Assembly (NCBI GenBank): GCA_006503475.1
Contig: RSEH01000175.1
Coordinates: 36,366 to 100,365, forward strand
From: Stentor roeselii
Taxonomy: Eukaryota > Ciliophora > Heterotrichea > Heterotrichida > Stentoridae
Direction of reading: 5' to 3'
Length of the DNA: 64,000 nt
The notes beneath the pieces are model-generated. The model was given only the letters and a program-made list of their open reading frames with translations, was not told the origin of the DNA and ran no database searches. The translations under genes were made by a program, and so were the position numbers. This document shows positions 30,683-39,159 of this stretch, piece by piece. How positions within the stretch are numbered: the stretch's first letter is position 1; every line of letters begins with the position of its first letter.

Positions 30683-32788
30683 ATGAATAGGAAAGCGATT
30701 GTTATTTTTGTAGGGCTTCTCATGATTTATGTTGTGAATGTTTTTTTTATGACTGATGAACAGCTGAAACTTGAGGAGCAGTATCAAAATCAAACTGGAG
30801 GGTCTGTTGATGGGAATTTTACTGGGGAGTTGAATGGAACTGAGGATTCGAATGGAACTGAGGATTCGAATAAAGCTGAGGATTCGAATAAAGCTGAGGA
30901 TTCGAATAAAGCTGAGGATTCGAATAAATCTGAGGATTCTAAAAATTCTGAGGATTCTAAAAATTCTGAGGATTTATTGAACTCTGAAGATTTATTGAAC
31001 TCTGAGGATTCGAATAACTTTGAGGATTCTAAAAATTCTGAAGATTTATTGAACTCTGAGGATTCGAATAACTCTGAATTTGACGATTCTAGTGAATCTG
31101 ATAGTTCTTTTCAATCTGAGTCTCCTAGTTCTAATCAATTTCAATGTGAGAATGACCATTCAACAGTAAAAATCGATAAATATCTAAACGATTTAAAGAA
31201 TAAACCCTTGATATTCGAAAGTAATGATTTTTTTAAAGTTCCTGAAGATGAAAAAATCGTCAAACCTGCCTTGAATCTGATTTATTCTGAGAAAATTGAC
31301 AAATTCAAATCCTCTGTCACTTCTGAATTTTCAGAGAAATTTGAACAAGGAAAATTAATTATTTCGAACAAAGCTTGCGAAAATTTAAACTTCTACAAAG
31401 GAAGTGCTTTAGAAGACAACGACGAAAAAATCATTTTAAAGCATTTGGATAATTCAAAACTTGAGCTACTTCCTGGAGAGTATTCATTTATTAATTGTAC
31501 TTCAAAACCACAAGTTTTCTTTAGTTACCATCCACTAGCACCCAACCTGAAACCAAAAGACCCAAAAAAAACAACAAGAAACATCATCATTATCAGTCTT
31601 TCTTCTATTTCTCGAGCATCTGCTTTCAAAAGACTTCCAACTCTCATAAAATATCTCAACTCTTCCAAGGAATCCTGGTTTGACTTTGAATTAACTCAGA
31701 TATTTTCAGAAAACTCTTCAGAAAACGCTGAAATTTTACTATTCGGGCAAAGTCACAAGCTTTTATCAGCAGAAAAAAAAAATTCTTATCTTTTTCCGAA
31801 ACTTGGTCATGATTTTTTAACAGATCTTCAAACTTCTCAATCACTTCTCAAACATTTTTCAAATGAAAAGTTTAAAACATTCTTTTCTTATGAAGATTTT
31901 CCGGTTTCATTGAAAGAGCTGCTGAAAAATGATATCGATCAGGATTTTTCAATCTTTAAAAATTTGAAATCTGTTAAATTTTCGGGATTTGATGAAAAAT
32001 ATTCGAAATGGAAAGGTTTTGATGTAAGATTTGACTTGCTTCGGAATTTTTGGAATAATGAAAAAGATTCAAATAAATTCGCTTTTGTTCATTTTTCAGT
32101 AGCGAAAAAATATTCTGATAATTTGGAAAAGATTGATAAAGAAATCACGAAGTTTTTAATTCAGGTGAATGAAACTGTTGATCATAACAAGGATAAAGTC
32201 GTTGTTTTGATAATGAGTGATAATGGACTTAAGGTAGACTCAATGGAAAATACAACGATTGGGTATTTTGAGAGAAACTTGCCTATGAACTTCTTGTATC
32301 TCAATAAAAAAGCTGAAAATCATGTCAATTTAACGGCTTTGAAAAATAATACAAAAGTGGCTGTTAATCTATTCGATTTTTATAAAACTCTTAGGAGCTT
32401 TGCTGGGAATGATTATAATGATTTTCAATTTGAATTAGAAAACGTTTTTGATTTGACTAAAACTTTTGTTACGAGAAAAAAATGTGAGTTTCTTGATGAT
32501 GAAAATAAAATATGTCCTTATATCGAGTATAAAGATGAAAGTTCTAAAGATGTTAAAACAATAGTAGAAAAATTGATTAAAAATTATGGAAAAAAATGCA
32601 AAGATTTAAAAGTTGATAGAATTTTTGATGTGTTTTTCAATGATTTAAAGAATGATAAAAAGTTTTATGAAGTGTTTTGTAAGGATAATTCTGGAAGAGC
32701 ATTTGTGTTGAAAGAATCTGAATCGAATTATAAGCTAGTTGCTCTATTCAAAAACGAAAAAAACAAGATAATAAATTGCTTAATTTAG
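30683..32788 (+). CDS. DUF229-like type II membrane protein, probably catalytically inactive
   Basis: A 701-codon frame. Residues about 4-25 form a signal-anchor (IVIFVGLLMIYVVNVFFM). Residues about 50-135 are a low-complexity Asn/Ser/Glu/Asp stretch. The rest follows the DUF229 sulfatase/alkaline-phosphatase-like fold: NIIIISLSSISRASAFKRLP, VVVLIMSDNGLK and GYFERNLPMNFLYL. In active relatives, including the gene at 36908-39061, the first motif is VDSMSR and the second is GDHG; here the metal-binding Asp is Ser/Leu-replaced and the His is Asn. Inference: a lumenal or extracellular pseudoenzyme. It shares a 60-bp divergent promoter with the microprotein gene. Confidence 0.75.
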   Translation: MNRKAIVIFVGLLMIYVVNVFFMTDEQLKLEEQYQNQTGGSVDGNFTGELNGTEDSNGTEDSNKAEDSNKAEDSNKAEDSNKSEDSKNSEDSKNSEDLLNSEDLLNSEDSNNFEDSKNSEDLLNSEDSNNSEFDDSSESDSSFQSESPSSNQFQCENDHSTVKIDKYLNDLKNKPLIFESNDFFKVPEDEKIVKPALNLIYSEKIDKFKSSVTSEFSEKFEQGKLIISNKACENLNFYKGSALEDNDEKIILKHLDNSKLELLPGEYSFINCTSKPQVFFSYHPLAPNLKPKDPKKTTRNIIIISLSSISRASAFKRLPTLIKYLNSSKESWFDFELTQIFSENSSENAEILLFGQSHKLLSAEKKNSYLFPKLGHDFLTDLQTSQSLLKHFSNEKFKTFFSYEDFPVSLKELLKNDIDQDFSIFKNLKSVKFSGFDEKYSKWKGFDVRFDLLRNFWNNEKDSNKFAFVHFSVAKKYSDNLEKIDKEITKFLIQVNETVDHNKDKVVVLIMSDNGLKVDSMENTTIGYFERNLPMNFLYLNKKAENHVNLTALKNNTKVAVNLFDFYKTLRSFAGNDYNDFQFELENVFDLTKTFVTRKKCEFLDDENKICPYIEYKDESSKDVKTIVEKLIKNYGKKCKDLKVDRIFDVFFNDLKNDKKFYEVFCKDNSGRAFVLKESESNYKLVALFKNEKNKIINCLI
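30833..31078 (+). repeat. Coding minisatellite, 18-nt units
   Basis: Tandem units of 18 nt encoding NGTEDS, NKAEDS (three copies nearly identical in DNA), NKSEDS, KNSEDS, and LNSEDL variants. The DNA identity among neighbours (gattcgaataaagctgag repeated) shows recent slippage. All units keep the reading frame. It forms an acidic, flexible stalk between the membrane anchor and the DUF229 domain. Confidence 0.85.
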
Positions 32789-32850
32789 ATAGTTTGAAAT
32801 AGAGAAGTTATTTCCGATAACGATGATAGTTTATGAATCTCTTACAATAA

Positions 32851-34332
32851 ATGGGCAAATGTTGCAGCATCTCAGACAGCAGCAGTATAAAAGAAGTCTA
32901 CCCTGACTTTTCCCTTCAATCATTAATCCTACGTTTTTCAAACGACTCAGGCGAGAAGATTCCATTACCAGACTCCTGTTCAATAACCAAAGACATTTCA
33001 ATAAGCGAGCCATCCGAGGGTCGATTTTTCATAACAGGAGGAAAGTCATCTTCAGGTTTTTCCAAATCCTGTCTCGAAGTCCGTCTTCTCGACCGATCAA
33101 TAAAAACAAGATCTTCTTTAGACCAAGGAAGTCACAAAGGTTATAGTTTCGAGTATTCAGGTTTTCTTTACTATGTCTTCAGTGTGCTTGAAAAAAAAGA
33201 AAACAACTTCTTACTTCGTCTTTCTATCGACGGGAACTACTGGGAAAAGTTATTCCCGAAGCTTACTCTTGGAAGAGAACGAGTTTCTTTGCATTTGTTA
33301 AAAGAAGCTGGAGTCACTTTTTTTAAAGATTCTTTGTTTGTGGTTTCAGGGTTCATTCCTCGAGCTCATACTTTTTCTAACTCGATCTTCAAGTTAAACC
33401 TCGACTCTTTCATTATAGAAAATCTTGGAATCAAACTGGAAAGTCAGATAAAGAAGCCACTTTGCTTCTTCTTGAATGAAAATCTCATCATTTTTCATAA
33501 GAAAAACACTCTCAACTCAGATATCCTGAAAGTTGACTTGACTCAAAAAACCATTCAAAATGTGAAAGAACAGCAAAATTTCTGCCCCAAGCTTAGAACT
33601 CCAGTTTACAAACTTTCTGCTGATAAGGTCATCATCTGCACCACCCCGAAGGTAAAGTTTTCTCTAAGATTCAAAGAACTGTTAAGAAAACACGAAAAAA
33701 ACATATTAACCTGGAAAAGCCGAAGATGGGACTATATTTCTCTTGAAGCTAAAGAAACCCGAGTCGTTGAAATAGAACCTTTATTTCTTGAATTCAGTCC
33801 TCAGATCTTTGTTAATTATTCAACTTCGACTGTCCCTGTCATGTCATTACCTGGCACTTCTTCACATGAAAATAAGAAAAAGAAGGCAAAAGGCTCTGGA
33901 GACGATGACAGAAATTCTGTAACAAAACTTTCGTATTCTGATATGGGATTTGAAACTGGAAGAAATCAACTTGAAGAGAACCCGTTCAGGGAAAGTCAAG
34001 TTCCGACTGTAAAGCAAGAATGTTTTAAATCGAAAAGTCCTAACTTTGGCAAGGAAGATCATGGTTCATTTGGGAAGGATACAAGTAATGAGTTGGAAAA
34101 AGTAGAGAATTATGATGAAAATATGGTTTATTTCAGCTCTGATAGTGAAGATCATTTTAAACCGGGGACTGAAAGAGGGGTCATTGTGGATCGTAATGGA
34201 AAAATGGTCACTCCTGATCAAACATTTAAAGGAGATGGAAAAAATTTCGAGATCTTGCTGGATAGTCCGAATATTCCTTTCTCACTTGCTGGAAGTATTG
34301 ACTACGCTGAGCCGAAAAAGTTGAATAATTAA
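32851..34332 (+). CDS. Kelch-like protein with N-terminal acylation signal
   Basis: A 493-codon frame beginning MGKCCSISDSSS. Gly2 with Ser/Thr downstream fits N-myristoylation, and Cys4-Cys5 fit palmitoylation, predicting a membrane-bound protein without a transmembrane segment. Residues about 50-320 show weak kelch-type blades (RFFITGGKSSSGF, GYSFEYSGFLYYVFSVL, SLFVVSGFIPRAHTFSNSIFKLNL). The C-terminal 150 residues are Ser/Lys/Glu-rich and probably disordered. The propeller call is moderate because the paired Gly and Trp residues are mostly lost. The start is the first Met, 62 bp after the DUF229 gene. Confidence 0.65.
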   Translation: MGKCCSISDSSSIKEVYPDFSLQSLILRFSNDSGEKIPLPDSCSITKDISISEPSEGRFFITGGKSSSGFSKSCLEVRLLDRSIKTRSSLDQGSHKGYSFEYSGFLYYVFSVLEKKENNFLLRLSIDGNYWEKLFPKLTLGRERVSLHLLKEAGVTFFKDSLFVVSGFIPRAHTFSNSIFKLNLDSFIIENLGIKLESQIKKPLCFFLNENLIIFHKKNTLNSDILKVDLTQKTIQNVKEQQNFCPKLRTPVYKLSADKVIICTTPKVKFSLRFKELLRKHEKNILTWKSRRWDYISLEAKETRVVEIEPLFLEFSPQIFVNYSTSTVPVMSLPGTSSHENKKKKAKGSGDDDRNSVTKLSYSDMGFETGRNQLEENPFRESQVPTVKQECFKSKSPNFGKEDHGSFGKDTSNELEKVENYDENMVYFSSDSEDHFKPGTERGVIVDRNGKMVTPDQTFKGDGKNFEILLDSPNIPFSLAGSIDYAEPKKLNN

Positions 34333-34415
34333 TTATCTGGTTAGTTAATAAATCCTTCTTCACCTTGAAAGTTTTTTCAAAACTTGATAAAATCAACTCT
34401 TGAAAAATAGAGATA

Positions 34416-35030
34416 ATGGAAAATCGTCTGAAACTCTCAGTTCTTCTCACGAGTCCTTTAATCTCATCTCTAAGTCTTTCATTCAAATCTCAGTACTGGT
34501 CACCCCTGGCTTCAATATTCTGCTCTTTCCTTTTCCTACCACTAGGTCTATTCATATTAAAAACATCAAAGGACAGTCAGAGATCATCATTAAAGACTCT
34601 TTTAAAGTTCTTGATTTTAGGTTCTTTCAGCGGGTACCAAGCCTGTGTTTTTCAAGACTTTGACTTTGGAGCGATTTCTGGACTGTTGATGATCTCAAGT
34701 TTTAGTTCAATTTTTTTATCGCTAGGAATTTCCTGCTATTCTTTAACAAAAGGTGCAGAATTACGATACCCATGGTTATTTTCCTTTAGTTCATTAAGCG
34801 TATTTCAAGAGTTCATTGATACTTTCGCTGTGATAATCGTGTCAGAGTCTTGTGGATTCGGGATAAGCATTTACCTTGGATTTGCTTTTTTGTCGACTCG
34901 TTGGATTTACTCGAACTTTTACATGTTTTTCATTTGGACTGTTGGTTTTACTATTGTGGCCTGGTTGTTTTCTGATAAAATCACAGGTTTTATCCTAACA
35001 CGGCAGAAGCCGAATGTTTATAAATACTAA
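34416..35030 (+). CDS. Multi-pass membrane protein of unknown family
   Basis: A 204-codon frame beginning MENRLKLSVLLTSPL. At least six hydrophobic segments are visible (for example WSPLASIFCSFLFLPLGLFIL, LLKFLILGSFSGYQACVF, ISGLLMISSFSSIFLSLGI, FIDTFAVIIVSESCGFGISI, FYMFFIWTVGFTIVAWLF). Size and helix number recall the Bax-inhibitor-1/TMBIM family but its C-terminal Asp motif is not evident, so no family is assigned. It ends TAA, 42 bp from the convergent Cys-rich gene. Confidence 0.65.
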   Translation: MENRLKLSVLLTSPLISSLSLSFKSQYWSPLASIFCSFLFLPLGLFILKTSKDSQRSSLKTLLKFLILGSFSGYQACVFQDFDFGAISGLLMISSFSSIFLSLGISCYSLTKGAELRYPWLFSFSSLSVFQEFIDTFAVIIVSESCGFGISIYLGFAFLSTRWIYSNFYMFFIWTVGFTIVAWLFSDKITGFILTRQKPNVYKY

Positions 35031-35072
35031 AGTTAAGACTTATAAGAAATAACCTAATTCATCTAATCATTT

Positions 35073-36659
35073 TTAGTACCCCATTGGAATCTCTTCGACA
35101 TACCCAGGACAAGTGCATCCAATGACGCAATCATTGAAAACAGCGCAGATTTTCTCACAGTTGCATTTGTAAAAATTGAAATTGATTCCTTCGAAATAAG
35201 GAGTGAATAACTCGATAATTGGTTTACTCATCTCTGTGAATATTTTCAACTTTTCAAGAACTAAAGAAACTGGTAAGTTGAATGTAAATTCACAGCCTAA
35301 ATCAGGACATTTGAAAGAAAAAGGCTTGTTCATACATTCAAAGTTACCCTGGGAATACCAGTATAAAAAACCTGGAAATTTATGAGCGTTTTCTTGAAAA
35401 ATACATTCAAAACAAAAATTCTTCCTGCAACTTGTCACGACCTGTGATGGCCGATTTGGGTGATTTTTACATTTTTGAGTTACTTTTATCAAGGAGTACC
35501 TCTGACATCCTTCACAAGTACATCCTACAACATGAGGCATTCCATTCCTTCGACAATTAAAACAAGCAACAAAAGAATCTGAAGAATCCGGTTTTTTCAT
35601 TGGTCTGAAGTCTTTTTTGCAGTAAAAACAAGGAATAGTTTTTTTAGGTCCCGTAAAAAATTTTAAATAAATTCCGATACAGATTTCACATAAACAGATC
35701 ATTGGGATCTTCTGGATTTTTTCCCAAGATTGGGTGCAATCCTTGCAGTAGTAATTTTTAGAAGAGCATTCTTTGATATTTACTTCAAGTTTAGTCACAC
35801 CACATATTCCGCAGCTTCTTAAGTAAACTTTTCCATCGATGCATATGTTGCAGTTGCATAGGTAAATAGTAGTCATCTTCTTATTGCAGCAGTCTTGGCA
35901 GTATTTGTAATTTCCACAAACTGACTTATGAGCGATTTTTGTGAAATTATGGCATTGAGAACAAGTTGCTAGCCATAATTTTAGCTCTTGTTGAAGGTCT
36001 TTGTAAATGTTGCATCTTACGCAGTTGCAGTCGATCGAGACATTCATGAATTTGTCGATTTGTGGACATTGTTCTCGGCATATAAAGATGCTTTGAAGGC
36101 AGGTCGCTATCGAGTCACTCATGTATAAATTGCAGAATGAACAATATTCTCCTGTTTTCGAACTGGTGAAATTAGCGATGTGATAATCGTAGAGATCTAC
36201 ACAGTTTTTGCAGGATTTTATACTTTCTGGACATTTAATAAAGCATTTTCGGTGATATGAATGGAATAAAGAACATGTGATTTGGTCATTTGTAATGAAT
36301 GCTAAACAGTAAAGACAGTTTCCTTTGTGGGCATCACAAAAAACCGAGTAATAAGTAGGATCAATATTATTTCTATTAACATAATTGGAGCAGCCATTAA
36401 CTTTACATTTAATCCAGCGAATCAAGTGATTTGTATCGCATAACTCACATTTAAATGAGGCATTTAGGTTATAGTGTTGAGAACAATCTTGACAATAGTT
36501 TATAGCTTTTGGGCAAGACTGGAAGATTCCACATAGTAAGCAATGATCAGGTTCTATTGCATTAGGAAGATGCTCCATCAAACAAGGCTCACATCTAATG
36601 TAGTGATTTATGTCTTGAATTGAATGTTGATTCTGAAAATAGTTGGATTGATAATCCAT
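35073..36659 (-). CDS. Very Cys-rich protein with many CxxC zinc-ribbon-like motifs
   Basis: A 528-codon frame. CxxC pairs occur almost throughout (CEPC, CLLC, CQDC, CELC, CLYC, CKNC, CSFC, CRCN, CSQC, CQDCC, CICI, CGIC, CKDC, CEIC, CFYCKKDF, CFNC, CTCEGC, CFEC), with spacing that suggests repeated zinc ribbons or degenerate RING-like fingers. No His-Cys RING signature or IBR order could be assigned with confidence. No signal peptide or membrane segment, so it is likely cytosolic or nuclear. The frame is intact and the start is the first Met after the 248-bp AT-rich gap. Function unknown. Confidence 0.72.
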   Translation of the reverse strand: MDYQSNYFQNQHSIQDINHYIRCEPCLMEHLPNAIEPDHCLLCGIFQSCPKAINYCQDCSQHYNLNASFKCELCDTNHLIRWIKCKVNGCSNYVNRNNIDPTYYSVFCDAHKGNCLYCLAFITNDQITCSLFHSYHRKCFIKCPESIKSCKNCVDLYDYHIANFTSSKTGEYCSFCNLYMSDSIATCLQSIFICREQCPQIDKFMNVSIDCNCVRCNIYKDLQQELKLWLATCSQCHNFTKIAHKSVCGNYKYCQDCCNKKMTTIYLCNCNICIDGKVYLRSCGICGVTKLEVNIKECSSKNYYCKDCTQSWEKIQKIPMICLCEICIGIYLKFFTGPKKTIPCFYCKKDFRPMKKPDSSDSFVACFNCRRNGMPHVVGCTCEGCQRYSLIKVTQKCKNHPNRPSQVVTSCRKNFCFECIFQENAHKFPGFLYWYSQGNFECMNKPFSFKCPDLGCEFTFNLPVSLVLEKLKIFTEMSKPIIELFTPYFEGINFNFYKCNCEKICAVFNDCVIGCTCPGYVEEIPMGY

Positions 36660-36907
36660 ATTTTATAGACAAATGTTATAAAAACTAACTAGTTTGTAAA
36701 ATCTTTAACTTTAAACAGAGATCAAATATTAAATGACAAAATTTGAAAAATTTAGGAAGAATGACTATTCAAATAAGGCTTATTATTAAATATAAACAAA
36801 GAAATTTATCTAAGAATATTTTTCATTAGAATAATTTTTCTTTAAAATATTCAGCATCAACCTAATCACTTAACATGAAATTCCTTATTCATCTTTAACC
36901 CATTTAA

Positions 36908-39061
36908 CTACTTCCTGCACAAATAATTTAAATCATCAGGCAGACCTAAATCAAGAGCTTCTCCATCAATGAAAACGTTATATACCTTAAATTTGTTCCC
37001 TTGTATCTTGTTAATCCTATCCAAAATGCTAGTTCTCATAACGAGTTTCTTATTCAAATTCAATCCCTGCATAAGCGCTCTTTCATAATCATAAAATATG
37101 CAAAAGACCAAAACAAACTTTTTCCCTTCCACATCAACTTCAGCAAAGACTTTAACATCTTCATTAAAATCTTTGCTAACTTTATAACTTTCACTTCTAA
37201 GAACTTTTTTAAAAGTGATTTTTCCACATTTTTCAAAAAAATTCTTTTCTTTTACCACCTGGTTAATAATATCGATTCCATTTTTCACAAAGTCTTCAAA
37301 ACTTTTCGCATCTTTGATTTCTAAAAGATTCGTTTTGCAAACACAAGCATTTTTATCGATTCCAAGACTGAAACAATCCCTCTCATCTTTTGCGACTTCA
37401 TAAAATAAATTAACAGCAGGGTGTTGAAGTGTCTTTTTAAATTCCAAGATTTTACTGGAATCTGCAGGTTTTTCCTGATAAATCATCTGTGGCAAAAACT
37501 TTAAAGTTTCATACCAATCAAGCCGCGCAAGAAACTTGTCCTGGTTCATTTCCAACCCTTTATCAATTCCGACTCGATTCACAAAGGACTTGCTGGCGAT
37601 AACAAAATGCGCAGGTAAGAACTTTTCAACATAGCTATCAAGAGTCACTGCTTTAAAATACCTTCCATGGTCCCCCATAAGAACAATCATTGTTTCATCA
37701 GCTTCATTTTCTTCAAGTGCCCATTTCAAGTAGTTTTTCATCGGGTCGTCTAAAGTTTTAATTCTTGTGCAGGTCTCTTCATGTGCTGTGTTAATTACTA
37801 AAAAAGTAGCTCGATTATTTTTTTCATAGTTTTTCATGAAGTCTTTAGAGTATTTCAAGGAATAATCATGAGGCATCTTCCCTGCAATGCATTGAGCAGT
37901 TGTTGAAAATTCCACGAATTTCAACTCTTTTCCTGAAACTTTCCAAAAGGTTCCAAGGACGTGATCAGTCAAGACCTTTCGTCCTGTGGCAGCACTGATG
38001 AAATCATTGTAGCTTTCAGTTGAAAACATTGAAACAAATCCATGTTTTTCGAATTCAACCCAAAGAGCTGACTGGTTTTGATGACTGATAAATTTCGGTA
38101 AATCATTGATATCTCCATGTTTTCCGTTGACTTTCTTGAGGTAAGGGTCGAACCTTTCTCCTAGGAAGAGAGGTGACAAGTTTTGAACGGTTGTAGGAGC
38201 CTCAGCATTATTAAGTAAAAAATCATAAACAACATAATCCGAGTTAAGTTCTTGTTTCAGGTATTTTGCAGTGTTTTTCATATTTCTGTAGAAATTCTGT
38301 CGTGACATCGAGTCAACAACTAGCAGAATAAAGTTAAAATTTTTACTTTTTCCTGTATTTCCTTGATTTTTCATGATTTTTTCAGTGAGTTCCTTTGCCC
38401 TGGTAGCTGCTTTGGCTTTGTAAACGTTTCTGACCATTGCGAAATACCGAGTCCCACATTTTCCTAAAGCGAACTCAGCGCCGTCTAAAGCGACTGACTT
38501 TTTATTAACCCATCGATTGGGGTAGTCTCCACCTCCGATAAAGTTGTTATCTTCAGCTTTAGGAACGTAAATCAAAGGGTTCTGCTCGCAAGGAATCACG
38601 AAATTTTCTTCACGAATCACGTCTTCAGAAGGTCGAAGGCAGGAAAAAGGCTTCGAAATGAAGTACATCGAGTCTTCTTCTGGAAAGATTCCATAGCTTA
38701 AAAGTTCGCATTTCGTTGATTCTGAAACTTTTGGGGTTCGATGACGCTCGAGGTTAAAGAAATCTGAGGATTTTAGATGCTTTTTCAGAAGATTTGGATG
38801 GAATGAGGGAACTTCGCCTGTTAAGAGGGAAAGTTCTTCAATGGTTGAAAGGTTTTGATTGGGAGTAGTGGAAGAGTTGGAGTGAATAAAGGGTTCTTCT
38901 TTGTTGGGACTTTGAGAGTCGATTGGGGTGTTAGTCTGAAAAGTGCTTACCTGAAGAATCCCTTCGTCTGTGTTCTTTTGATAAAAGGCTAAAATAAAAA
39001 AGTTAAAAGAAAACACAAACAAGACTAGTAAAGCAATTAAAAGCTTGATTTGTGTTTTCAT
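36908..39061 (-). CDS. DUF229 sulfatase-fold type II membrane protein
   Basis: A 717-codon frame. Residues about 4-28 are a signal-anchor (LLIALLVLFVFSFNFFILAFY). After a Ser/Pro stem the DUF229 domain begins; key motifs are ILLVVDSMSRQNFYR (metal Asp and candidate Ser nucleophile), NLSPLFLGER, FWKVSG, and MIVLMGDHGRYFK (metal Asp/His), with FLPAHFV. This keeps the residues that the paralogue at 30683-32788 has lost, so an enzyme acting on a lumenal or extracellular substrate (phosphate, sulfate or phosphoglycan) is plausible; the substrate is not known for the family. Cys pairs in the C-terminal third (CVCK, CGK) may form disulfides. Confidence 0.8.
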   Translation of the reverse strand: MKTQIKLLIALLVLFVFSFNFFILAFYQKNTDEGILQVSTFQTNTPIDSQSPNKEEPFIHSNSSTTPNQNLSTIEELSLLTGEVPSFHPNLLKKHLKSSDFFNLERHRTPKVSESTKCELLSYGIFPEEDSMYFISKPFSCLRPSEDVIREENFVIPCEQNPLIYVPKAEDNNFIGGGDYPNRWVNKKSVALDGAEFALGKCGTRYFAMVRNVYKAKAATRAKELTEKIMKNQGNTGKSKNFNFILLVVDSMSRQNFYRNMKNTAKYLKQELNSDYVVYDFLLNNAEAPTTVQNLSPLFLGERFDPYLKKVNGKHGDINDLPKFISHQNQSALWVEFEKHGFVSMFSTESYNDFISAATGRKVLTDHVLGTFWKVSGKELKFVEFSTTAQCIAGKMPHDYSLKYSKDFMKNYEKNNRATFLVINTAHEETCTRIKTLDDPMKNYLKWALEENEADETMIVLMGDHGRYFKAVTLDSYVEKFLPAHFVIASKSFVNRVGIDKGLEMNQDKFLARLDWYETLKFLPQMIYQEKPADSSKILEFKKTLQHPAVNLFYEVAKDERDCFSLGIDKNACVCKTNLLEIKDAKSFEDFVKNGIDIINQVVKEKNFFEKCGKITFKKVLRSESYKVSKDFNEDVKVFAEVDVEGKKFVLVFCIFYDYERALMQGLNLNKKLVMRTSILDRINKIQGNKFKVYNVFIDGEALDLGLPDDLNYLCRK

Positions 39062-39159
39062 TTATTCGACATTAGAGAGAATATCAATTAGAATAACTGT
39101 TTATTCAATTCAAGAAAATATTCTCAGGGAAGAATGTGGATCAAGTTATTCATAATCAA

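Noticed and set aside
30623-30793. Longer start for the STMP1-like gene
   Set aside because: It would overlap the start of the divergent gene at 30683 and encodes an Asn/Lys-rich stretch unlike the family.
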